Positions 51,345 to 58,857 of a stretch of 64,000 nucleotides of DNA are shown piece after piece. This stretch comes from Piscinibacterium candidicorallinum (GTDB taxonomy: Bacteria; Pseudomonadota; Gammaproteobacteria; Burkholderiales; Burkholderiaceae_C). The DNA lies in contig NZ_CP180191.1 of the NCBI RefSeq assembly GCF_047549485.1, forward strand, positions 3,162,001-3,226,000, in the 5' to 3' direction. Positions within the stretch are counted from its first letter, which is position 1, and each line of letters opens with the position of its first letter. A program made the position numbers and the translations under genes. The notes under the pieces were generated by a model. That model was given only the letters and a program-made list of their open reading frames with translations. It had not been told where the DNA came from and searched no databases.

Positions 51345-52397
51345 TCAGTTGTGTGCGCCGCGCCAACCGAGGGTCTCGCCTGCCGCCAGCGGCACCAGCG
51401 GCGACTCCAGGAACGGCACCTCGTCGGGAATCACCCAGCTTTCGCGCTTGAGCGTAATGCTGCCGCTGTTGCGCGGCCGGCCGTAGAAGTCCGGGCCGTG
51501 GAAGCTGGCAAAGGCTTCCAGTTTGTCCAGCGCACCCGCCAGCTCGAAGGCGTGGGCATACAGCTCCATGGCATGCAGGCCGGAGAAACAGCCGGCACAG
51601 CTGCTGGCATGCTCCTTCAGATGCCGCGCGTGTGGAGCAGTGTCCGTGCCCAGGAAAAAGCGCGGGTTGCCTGAGGTCGCGGCCTCGACCAGCGCGATGC
51701 GGTGCGGTTCGCGCTTGAGCACGGGCAGGCAGTAGTAATGCGGCCGCAGCCCGCCGGAGAAGATGGCGTTGCGGTTGTAGAGCAGGTGCTGCGGCGTGAT
51801 GGTGGCGGCTACGCGACCCTCAGCATCGCGCACGTAATGCGCGGCCTCCTTGGTGGTGATGTGCTCGAAGACCACCCGCAACTCGGGAAAGTCGCGGCGC
51901 AGCGGGATCATCACCTCGTCGATGAACACGGCTTCGCGGTCGAACACGTCCACGGACTTGTCCGTCACCTCGCCATGCACCAGCAGCGGCAGATCAAGCC
52001 GCTGCATGCGCTCCAGCGTTGCATGGCACTTGCGGATGTCACTCACGCCGAAGTCGCTGTTGGTGGTCGCCCCGGCCGGGTAGAGCTTCAGGCCGATGAT
52101 CTTGCCTCCGGTATCCACTGCGCGGTCGATCTCGTCGGGCGGCAGGTTGTCGGTGAGGTAGAGCGTCATCAGCGGCTCGAAGTCCGCGCCCGCAGGAAGG
52201 GCCGCGAGGATGCGCTCGCGATAAGCCAGCGCGGACGCGACCGTGGTCACCGGCGGCTTGAGGTTGGGCATGACCACCGCGCGGCGGAACTGGCGGGCGG
52301 TGTACGGGGCCACGGCCTTGAGGGCATCGCCATCGCGGAAATGGACGTGCCAGTCGTCGGGCTGGGTCAGTGTGAGAGTGTTCGGTGCGGTGCTCAT
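51345..52397 (-). CDS. pyrC: Dihydroorotase (class II)
   Basis: Zinc amidohydrolase of 350 residues catalysing ring closure of carbamoyl aspartate in pyrimidine synthesis. Metal ligands are H17 and H19 (WHVHFRDG), carbamylated K104 (GLKLYPAG), a His in LLVHGEV and one in FEHIT. The late Asp is in FLGTDTAPH. Class II (E. coli PyrC-like) is clear from length and the YYCLPVLKRE segment. The ATG at 52397 gives the usual N-terminus. It is convergent with the TonB-domain gene. Confidence 0.97.
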   Translation of the reverse strand: MSTAPNTLTLTQPDDWHVHFRDGDALKAVAPYTARQFRRAVVMPNLKPPVTTVASALAYRERILAALPAGADFEPLMTLYLTDNLPPDEIDRAVDTGGKIIGLKLYPAGATTNSDFGVSDIRKCHATLERMQRLDLPLLVHGEVTDKSVDVFDREAVFIDEVMIPLRRDFPELRVVFEHITTKEAAHYVRDAEGRVAATITPQHLLYNRNAIFSGGLRPHYYCLPVLKREPHRIALVEAATSGNPRFFLGTDTAPHARHLKEHASSCAGCFSGLHAMELYAHAFELAGALDKLEAFASFHGPDFYGRPRNSGSITLKRESWVIPDEVPFLESPLVPLAAGETLGWRGAHN

Positions 52398-52487
52398 CCG
52401 CGCATTATCGCGGCCGGGCGCCCACTCGCCCGGAGCACACCCTATGCAAAGACTCGGCATGAGATGCAGTGCTGAAAACCGAGGGCA

Positions 52488-52532
52488 AAACAGGCCAGGA
52501 TCCGCATGCTGCGTGCGGATCCCGGCCTGTTT
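52488..52532 (-). terminator. Terminator of the DUF2799 gene
   Basis: A 45-bp hairpin: AAACAGGCC and GGATCCGCA pair with TGCGGATCC and GGCCTGTTT around a 7-nt loop, with one internal A/C (G/T on the minus strand) pair. On the minus strand four T follow. It lies 65 bp past the DUF2799 stop and before pyrC on the same strand, so the two genes are separate units. Confidence 0.85.
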
Positions 52533-52597
52533 ACCTATTCAATCAGTCGTAGAAAATAAGCTCTCTACATCACCGCTTTTCAACGTTCGATTGAAAA

Positions 52598-53164
52598 TCA
52601 GCGCCCCAAGCCCCAACCGTTCGCGTTGGCTTCGGACTCCAGCCGGTCGCGGGTGGCGATGGCCTGCGCACGGGCGGCGATGACGCCGGAGAGCTGCGCG
52701 CGGGCGGTGTCGCGGTCACCCTGGGGCAGCTTCACGTCGTCGGCCCGGGCGCGCAGGTTCACGAGGTCGTTGTCCAGCCGCTGGACGCGCTGATCCGCTT
52801 CGTAGAGCAGCCGGCCGTGGTTCCAGGCGCGCTGCAGGGTGGCTTCGTCCATGCCGCGGCAGATCGGGCCGAAGCCGTCATTGCGGCGGCCTTCGCGCAG
52901 CAGAAAGCGCGGTGTGCAGTAGGTCGCTTGCCCCTCGGCCCAGCCGCTCTCGAAGGCCTTGCGGTCGGGGTTGGTGCCCAGCTGCTGGCAGGCTGCGCCA
53001 CGGCGCCAGCCCGCATCCATCGCGCGGCCGTCCAGCGCAGTGCTGCGGCCTTCGCTGCGCCAATCAATGCGGGCGCAGTCTTCCGGCTTCTTGGGGGTGG
53101 TGTCGCAGGCGGTGAGCAGGCTAACGGCGACGAGAACGGCGAAAACAGCGCGAGGCAATGACAT
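52598..53164 (-). CDS. DUF2799 family lipoprotein
   Basis: 188-residue lipoprotein with lipobox LLTAC (C20). The DUF2799 pattern is visible: CARIDWRSEGRSTALDG, then DAGWRRGAACQQLG, FESGWAEGQATYCTP and FGPICRGMDE with its conserved cysteines. The C-terminal half is helical (LQRAWNHGRLLYEADQRVQRLDNDL...). Its role is unknown; it is presumably anchored to an envelope membrane. The ATG at 53164 is used. It lies 60 bp downstream of the dehydrogenase gene on the same strand. Confidence 0.85.
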   Translation of the reverse strand: MSLPRAVFAVLVAVSLLTACDTTPKKPEDCARIDWRSEGRSTALDGRAMDAGWRRGAACQQLGTNPDRKAFESGWAEGQATYCTPRFLLREGRRNDGFGPICRGMDEATLQRAWNHGRLLYEADQRVQRLDNDLVNLRARADDVKLPQGDRDTARAQLSGVIAARAQAIATRDRLESEANANGWGLGR

Positions 53165-53224
53165 GGACGGCCCTGAGTTGATGTGTGTTCTTGGGTGGAC
53201 TGGCTGCAGACTCAACGCGCCAGC

Positions 53225-54307
53225 TCAGGCAAGCGCCGACGCGATCGCCTCGCCCAACGCCTGGGTGTTTGCCCGGCCGCCGATGTCCGGCGTCTTGGGC
53301 GCGGCAGGATCGGCCAGCACGCGTTCGATGGCTGCGACGATCGCGTCGTGCGCCTCCGGGTAGCCGAGGTGCTGCAGCATCATGGCGCCCGCCCAGATCT
53401 GGCCGATAGGGTTCGCAATGCCCTGGCCCGCAATGTCCGGCGCGCTGCCGTGCACGGGCTCGAACAGGCTCGGAAACTTGCGTTCCGGATTGATATTGGC
53501 CGAAGGCGCAATGCCGATGGTGCCGGTGCAGGCGGGGCCGAGATCCGAGAGGATGTCGCCGAACAGGTTGCTGGCCACCACCACGTCGAAGTAGGCCGGC
53601 CGCTGTACGAAGTGCGCAGTCAGGATGTCGATGTGGAACTTGTCCACGTTCACATCCGGATAGCGCTGCGCCATCTCGGCCACGCGCTCGTCCCAGTAGG
53701 GCATGGAAATGCTGATGCCGTTGCTCTTGGTGGCGCTGGTCAGGTGCTTCTTCGGCCGGCGCTGGGCGAGGTCGAAGGCGAACTGGAGCACGCGGTCCGT
53801 GCCGGTGCGCGTGAACACCGCCTCCTGCAGCACGAACTCGCGCTCGGTGCCTTCAAACATTCGGCCGCCGACGCTGGAGTATTCGCCCTCGGTGTTCTCG
53901 CGCACGATGTAGAAGTCGATCTCGCCCGGTGCGTAGCGGCTGCCGTCGCGCTTGACCACCGGCGCCGTGATGCCCGGCATGAGCCGCGCCGGGCGCAGGT
54001 TGATGTACTGGTCGAACTGGCGGCGGAACTGGATCAGCGAACCCCACAGCGAGATGTGGTCCGGCACAGTCGCCGGCCAGCCGACCGCGCCGAAGAAGAT
54101 CGCGTCATGCCCGCCGATTTGCTGCTTCCAGTCATCCGGCAGCATCTTGCCGTGCTTGAGGTAGTAGTCGCAGTGCGCGAAGTCGAAGTGATCGAACTGC
54201 AGGGCGATGCCGAAGCGCCCGGCGGCGGCCTGCAGTACGCGCAGGCCTTCGGGCATGACTTCGTTGCCGATGCCGTCTCCGGCGATGACTGCGATGCGAT
54301 GGCTCAC
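53225..54307 (-). CDS. Tartrate dehydrogenase / D-malate dehydrogenase family
   Basis: Decarboxylating beta-hydroxyacid dehydrogenase of 360 residues, NAD(+) and divalent-metal dependent. N-terminal IAVIAGDGIGNEVMPEG, the substrate-side FFGAVGWPATVPDHISLWG, ENTEGEYSSVGG and the metal-site ASNLFGDILSDLGPA fit the TtuC/YeaU (DmlA) group rather than LeuB or Icd. The GTG at 54307 gives the canonical N-terminus (VSHRIAVIAGDG). D-malate and tartrate cannot be told apart by eye. It is divergent from tcdA. Confidence 0.92.
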   Translation of the reverse strand: MSHRIAVIAGDGIGNEVMPEGLRVLQAAAGRFGIALQFDHFDFAHCDYYLKHGKMLPDDWKQQIGGHDAIFFGAVGWPATVPDHISLWGSLIQFRRQFDQYINLRPARLMPGITAPVVKRDGSRYAPGEIDFYIVRENTEGEYSSVGGRMFEGTEREFVLQEAVFTRTGTDRVLQFAFDLAQRRPKKHLTSATKSNGISISMPYWDERVAEMAQRYPDVNVDKFHIDILTAHFVQRPAYFDVVVASNLFGDILSDLGPACTGTIGIAPSANINPERKFPSLFEPVHGSAPDIAGQGIANPIGQIWAGAMMLQHLGYPEAHDAIVAAIERVLADPAAPKTPDIGGRANTQALGEAIASALA

Positions 54308-54407
54308 GGGCCTGCTCCAAGCGGTTGCGCTGCGAAAGGCTCGATTGTGGCGCAAGCGGTGCATTCGCTCTCATGCGCCGACGACGTTGATTCCTACAAT
54401 GCGCGGC

Positions 54408-55298
54408 ATGAATACGGTTGCGGACGCTGCGCTGCAGGACATGGACGCCGAACGCCGCTTCGGCGGCATGGCACGCCTGTATGGCAAGGCCGGTGCGGCG
54501 CGCATTGCGGCCGCGCATGCGGTGGTGGTCGGCATCGGTGGGGTGGGCTCCTGGGCGGCAGAGTGCCTCGCGCGCAGCGGCGTCGGCAGGCTCACGCTGA
54601 TCGATCTGGATCACGTGGCAGAGAGCAATGTGAACCGCCAGGTGCACGCGCTCACGCCCACGCTGGGCCAGGCCAAGGTGCTGGCCATGCGCGATCGGAT
54701 TGCGCAGATCAACCCGGCCTGCGTGGTGCATTGCGTGGACGACTTTGTCACGCGGGAGAACGCCGCAGGCCTGATTCCCGCAGACGCGAGCGCCCTGCTC
54801 GACTGCATCGATCAGGTGCACCCCAAGGTGGCGCTGGCCCTGCTGGCCCGACAACGCAAGCTGCCGCTCATCATGGCGGGCGCCGCCGGGGGCAAGACGG
54901 ATGCCACGCTGCTGCGTGCGGACGATCTCGCCTTTGCCACCCATGACCCACTGCTGGCACGGGTGCGCGGCCTGCTGCGCAAGCAGCATGGCTTTCCTGC
55001 GCCGGACCCAAAGGCAAAGACTGCCAGCAAGCGCACACCAAAGATGGGCGTGCGCGTGATCTACAGCGCCGAAGCGCTACGCCGTCCGCAGGCCGAGGCC
55101 TGCGATGTGTCTGAATCCACACATCCAGCAGCAGCCGAGAACGAAGCGGCTGCGCTCCACATGGGAGCGGCTGCGCGCGGTATTGAAGCGGCTGCGCCGC
55201 AGGGCCTGTCCTGCGCCGGCTACGGCTCGGCCATGCACATCACGGCCAGCATGGGCCTGATGGCGGCGGGCGCGCTGCTCAACACGCTTGCGCAGTGA
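54408..55298 (+). CDS. tcdA: tRNA threonylcarbamoyladenosine dehydratase TcdA
   Basis: E1-like (ThiF fold) ATP-dependent enzyme that cyclises t6A37 in tRNA to ct6A. 296 residues with the nucleotide loop VVGIGGVGSWAAECLARSGVG, IDLDHVAESNVNRQ, the CysxxAsp segment DCIDQVHPK and GAAGGKTDAT. KGLRKQHGF-like LRKQHGFPAPDP also fits. Near the C-terminus about 20 extra residues, Ala/Glu-rich (HPAAAENEAAALHMGAAARG), precede CAGYGSAMHITASMG. The underlying DNA repeats GCGGCTGCGC three times, so this is a small repeat expansion. The ATG at 54408 is used. It is convergent with the thioredoxin gene. Confidence 0.94.
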   Translation: MNTVADAALQDMDAERRFGGMARLYGKAGAARIAAAHAVVVGIGGVGSWAAECLARSGVGRLTLIDLDHVAESNVNRQVHALTPTLGQAKVLAMRDRIAQINPACVVHCVDDFVTRENAAGLIPADASALLDCIDQVHPKVALALLARQRKLPLIMAGAAGGKTDATLLRADDLAFATHDPLLARVRGLLRKQHGFPAPDPKAKTASKRTPKMGVRVIYSAEALRRPQAEACDVSESTHPAAAENEAAALHMGAAARGIEAAAPQGLSCAGYGSAMHITASMGLMAAGALLNTLAQ

Positions 55299-55319
55299 GC
55301 GCCTCCAACGCTGCGGTGC

Positions 55320-56165
55320 TCAGTTGAGCGCCGTGGACAGGCGGCGGCGCCACTTGCCCACCACTTCGGGCGAGGGGCCGGTCATGTTGAAGATGTCGAT
55401 CATCTTCTTGCGGCCTACGTCTTCACCGAAGGCACGGTCGCGCGTGACGATCTCCAGCAGCTGCTCGAGCGCCTCTTCCCATGCCGCCACGCTGATATAG
55501 GCCTCGGCCAGATCGAGCCGCGCCTGGAGGTTCTTCGGGTCGGCGTCGATCGCGGCCTGCAGCTTGTCCACACCCGGCAGCTTGAGCGCGTTCTTGGCGG
55601 CATGGATGCGCGAATCGAGCGCATGCCAGCGCGGGTCGATCTGGTTCTTGGGCGAGATCTTCTCGAACTCGGCCTTGGCAGCTTCGTTGTCGCCGGCGTC
55701 CACCAGCAGCTCGATCAGATCGAAACGCGCTTCGTCGAAGCCGGGGTCCAGTGCAAGCGCGGCCTTGAGCTTGCGCTGCGCGGTGTCGAGGTCGCCTTCG
55801 GCACGGGCCTGGCGCGCGGCGGCCAGCTCCATCTCTTGCGGCTTGGGCAGGTGCTTGTCGAGAAAGGCGCGCAGCTGGCCCTCGGGCAGGGCGCCCATGA
55901 AGCCATCGACCGGCTTGCCGTCCTTGAAGAGCACGCAGGTCGGAATGCTGCGGATGCCGAAGGCAGCAGACAGCTCCTGCTCGTCGTCCGAGTTGACCTT
56001 GGCCAGCTTGAAGGCGCCGCCGTAGGCGGTTTCGAGCTTCTCCAGCATCGGGCCGATGACCTTGCAGGGACCGCACCAGGGCGCCCAGAAGTCGATCAGT
56101 ACGGGCGTGGTGCTCGAGGCGGCAACCACTTCGGATTCAAAGTTTTCTACGGTGACGTCGATCAT
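55320..56165 (-). CDS. cnoX: Thioredoxin-like chaperone-redox protein (CnoX/YbbN-type)
   Basis: 281 residues. The N-terminal thioredoxin domain has an intact WCGPC (C31/C34), and a TPR-like helical region follows from about residue 115. E. coli CnoX has SQHC in place of WCGPC and lacks reductase activity. This version keeps the active thioredoxin motif, as is usual in beta-proteobacteria. It is thought to hold oxidised clients and pass them to GroEL or DnaK. TPR pattern seen: ARQARAEGDLDTAQRKLKAALALDPGFDEARFDL and DLAEAYISVAAWEEALEQLLEI. Confidence 0.92.
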   Translation of the reverse strand: MIDVTVENFESEVVAASSTTPVLIDFWAPWCGPCKVIGPMLEKLETAYGGAFKLAKVNSDDEQELSAAFGIRSIPTCVLFKDGKPVDGFMGALPEGQLRAFLDKHLPKPQEMELAAARQARAEGDLDTAQRKLKAALALDPGFDEARFDLIELLVDAGDNEAAKAEFEKISPKNQIDPRWHALDSRIHAAKNALKLPGVDKLQAAIDADPKNLQARLDLAEAYISVAAWEEALEQLLEIVTRDRAFGEDVGRKKMIDIFNMTGPSPEVVGKWRRRLSTALN

Positions 56166-56249
56166 GGCGGGCAGGTGTTCGATGCAGATTGCTGGGATGT
56201 GGCGGATTGTCGGGCAAATTCAAGAGCGGCGACTCGCGTGGATGCAGGC

Positions 56250-58034
56250 TCACCAGCGCAGGATCTCGGGGTCTTCGTCCTTGCCCTTGCGGCCTTCACG
56301 CGTGAGCAGGGCCGAAAGATCGGCCCGCGCGCGGTCCGACAGGCTGATGAGGGTCTTGGTGTCACCACGGTGTCGGGCGGACTCCTTGAGGATCTTCTCG
56401 TCGTGCGCGATGAAGGTGCGCGTGGCCAGGTGCGCCTGGTGCGGTGTCTCGCCCAGTGCGATCAGGGTTTTCTCGCCCAGGCGTGCCGCAGCGCGGAAGG
56501 TCTCGCGCTCGTGGGTGACGCCCAGGTTTTCGAGCTCGTAGGCATCCGTGCGGCCGATCGCCCGTGCGAGCACCTGCACCTGCGGAAAGCGCGCCTGCAC
56601 CAGCTTGACCGTCTCGACGATGACGGCGCCATCGTCGATCGCCAGCACCAGCGCACGTGCCTGCGCAATGCCGGCCGCCTCGAGCACATCGATGCGCGAA
56701 GCGTCGCCGTAGTAGCTCTTGAAGCCGAAGCGGCGCGTGAACTCCACCTGATCCGCGTTGTGGTCGATCAGGGTCACGCCATAGCCGCGCGCCATGAGCA
56801 GACGCGCCACCACCTGCCCGAAGCGGCCGAACCCGGCGACGATGATCTCGTTGCGTTCCTCGATCGTGTCGGCCTCACGCGCGGCCTGCGCATTCATGCG
56901 TGGCATCACGAAGCGCGTCAGCGCCATGAACAGCAGCGGCGTGGTCAGGATGCTGGCCGCGACGATGGCGTTCATGATGTCGGCATAGGGCCCAGGCAGG
57001 GTGCCCTGCGCACGCGCCGCAGTCAGGATGACGAAGGCGAACTCGCCCACCTGCGAGATGATGATCGCAAACAACAGCCCGTCCTGCCCGCAAAGCTTGA
57101 ACAGACGTGCAATGCCATAGAGCACGGCCATCTTCAGCGCCACGAGTGCCAAAGCGCCACCGATCACCAGGAGCGGCTGTTCGACAAACAGGCGCATCTG
57201 CACGCTCATGCCCACGGCGATGAAGAACAGTCCGAGCAGCAGGCCCTTGAAGGGCTCGATGTCCAGGTTCAGCTCATGCCGGTATTCGCTCTCGGCCAGC
57301 AGCACCCCGGCCAGAAAGGTGCCCAAGGCCATCGAGAAACCCACGTGTTCGGCGGCGTAGGCCGCACCCAGCACGAGCAGCAGCGAGAAGGCAATGAACA
57401 CCTCCCGCAGGCCCGTGTTGGCAATGAAGCGCAGCACCGGCCGCATGGCAAAGCGCGCAATCACCACCATGCCCACGATCAGCGCAATGCCCTGCCAGAG
57501 CGAAAAGCCGTGCGCCGCCCCGCCCTCCTTCACCGGCGCGATCGCCGCGAGCAGCAGCAGGATCGGAATGACCATGATGTCCTGGAACAGGCTCACCGAC
57601 AGCGCGCTGCGCCCGCCCGGCGTGGGCAGGAGATTGCGCTCGGCCATGAGCGCCAGCGCCACGCTGGTGGACGACTGCAGCGCCGCAATGCCGATCACCA
57701 GCGCAATCGGCCAGGGCAGGCCGGCCGCGATCATCACACCTGCCACGATGGCTGCGGTGACAAACACCTGCAGGCCGCCCATGCCGAAGATCGGCACACG
57801 CAGCTGCCAGAGCTTCTTGGGGTTGAGCTCCAGACCCACGAGAAAGAGCAGCAGCACTACGCCGAACTCGGCGAACTTGAGCACCGAATCCGGGTTGTCG
57901 ATCAGCTTCAGACCCGCGGGGCCAATGATCACGCCGGCGATCAGATAGCCGAGCACCGCGCCCAGACCCAGGCGCTTGAACAGCGGCACCGCCAGGACGG
58001 CAGCCACCAGAAAGATCAGGGTGTCTTGCAGCAT
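56250..58034 (-). CDS. Potassium:proton antiporter, KefB/KefC type (CPA2 + TrkA-N)
   Basis: 594-residue monovalent cation:proton antiporter-2. Twelve or so membrane segments occupy residues 1-380 (FGVVLLLFLVGLELNPKKLW, QSSTSVALALMAERNLL). The Kef inhibitory-loop region HELNLDIEPFKGLLLGLFFIAVGMS and SQVGEFAFVI are present. A cytosolic RCK_N/TrkA-N domain follows at about 405-520 (IIVAGFGRFGQVVARLLMARGYGVTLIDHNADQV). Kef proteins are kept closed by glutathione and opened by glutathione adducts to acidify the cell against electrophiles. The ATG at 58034 is used. The KefF/G-like gene lies 10 bp upstream. Confidence 0.93.
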   Translation of the reverse strand: MLQDTLIFLVAAVLAVPLFKRLGLGAVLGYLIAGVIIGPAGLKLIDNPDSVLKFAEFGVVLLLFLVGLELNPKKLWQLRVPIFGMGGLQVFVTAAIVAGVMIAAGLPWPIALVIGIAALQSSTSVALALMAERNLLPTPGGRSALSVSLFQDIMVIPILLLLAAIAPVKEGGAAHGFSLWQGIALIVGMVVIARFAMRPVLRFIANTGLREVFIAFSLLLVLGAAYAAEHVGFSMALGTFLAGVLLAESEYRHELNLDIEPFKGLLLGLFFIAVGMSVQMRLFVEQPLLVIGGALALVALKMAVLYGIARLFKLCGQDGLLFAIIISQVGEFAFVILTAARAQGTLPGPYADIMNAIVAASILTTPLLFMALTRFVMPRMNAQAAREADTIEERNEIIVAGFGRFGQVVARLLMARGYGVTLIDHNADQVEFTRRFGFKSYYGDASRIDVLEAAGIAQARALVLAIDDGAVIVETVKLVQARFPQVQVLARAIGRTDAYELENLGVTHERETFRAAARLGEKTLIALGETPHQAHLATRTFIAHDEKILKESARHRGDTKTLISLSDRARADLSALLTREGRKGKDEDPEILRW

Positions 58035-58044
58035 GGCGGCCCCT

Positions 58045-58599
58045 TCAGCGGCTGTCGACCACAGGGGGCAGATCACCCGCCGCCAGGCGCTGCATCAGCG
58101 CGCGATAGCTCTGGGCCATGTCCGGCAGGCGCTCGTGCAGATCGGTGTCCTCGGCGCCGTGGGCCACGTGACCAAGAAACTTCATGCTGCAGAAGCAGGC
58201 CGTGGCTTCGAGCGGGCGCAAGAGTTCGGTGAGCGTGAACTGGCCGTGCTCGCGCCCGTAACCCGCCTGATCCCCACCGATCGACACCGCGATCAGCAGG
58301 GACTTGCCCGCCAGCGCGACGCCCTTGCTGCCGTAGGCCCAGCCGTGGGTGAGCACGGCGTCCTGCCAGGCCTTGAGCAGCGGCGGCGTGGAGTACCAGT
58401 ACATCGGAAACTGCATCACGATCACGTCATGCGCGAGCAGCAGCTCCTGTTCGCGCGCCACGTCGATGAAGCCGTCCGGGTAGGCGCTGTAGAGGTCGTG
58501 CACATGCACGCCACTCAGCTCGCGCACGGCATCACGCAGCGTGGCGTTGATGCGGCTTTCCGGCAGATTGGGGTGGGCCAGCAGAATGAGGACGTTCAC
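58045..58599 (-). CDS. KefF/KefG-like NAD(P)H oxidoreductase
   Basis: 184-residue flavodoxin-fold quinone reductase of the KefF/KefG/MdaB group. It has VLILLAHPNLPESRINATLRDAV at the N-terminus, HDVIVMQFPMYWYSTPPLLKAWQDAVL (FMN-binding and dimer side) and LIAVSIGGDQAGYG. It acts as the cytosolic activating subunit of the adjacent antiporter. It is directly upstream (10 bp) in the same operon. Confidence 0.93.
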   Translation of the reverse strand: MNVLILLAHPNLPESRINATLRDAVRELSGVHVHDLYSAYPDGFIDVAREQELLLAHDVIVMQFPMYWYSTPPLLKAWQDAVLTHGWAYGSKGVALAGKSLLIAVSIGGDQAGYGREHGQFTLTELLRPLEATACFCSMKFLGHVAHGAEDTDLHERLPDMAQSYRALMQRLAAGDLPPVVDSR

Positions 58600-58694
58600 G
58601 GTGTGCTCGCGTCAAGGCCATCGGGGGGCAATGCCGCATTGTGGCCGAAGCCGCCGCGCGCCAGCACCACGCCCGGATGCGGCGGGCCAGATGT

Positions 58695-58857
58695 CCATTT
58701 CACGCGGCATTCCAGACCAAAATGGCTGGAAAGCCGCACCAGACAAGCGGAACCAGTGGTGCAAGGGGCTCGCGCTGGCAGGCGCGAGCTCTTCGAGCGG
58801 CGCGGGGCATGCCCCGCGAAGCTCCGCTCTCAGCACCAGACAAGCGGAAAGCCCCTT
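58695..58857 (+). repeat. Dispersed repeat, long form, between kefF and uvrA
   Basis: Core ACGCGGCATTCCAGACCAAAATGGCTGGAAAGCCGCACCAGACAAGCGGAA (58699-58751), then a GC-rich module with internal hairpins. These are GCTCGCGCTGGCAGGCGCGAGC at 58769-58790 and GGCGCGGGGCATGCCCCGCGA. It then repeats the block CACCAGACAAGCGGAAAGCCC (58836-58856). The order matches the copy at 16679-16842. It ends at the uvrA stop codon. Confidence 0.8.
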
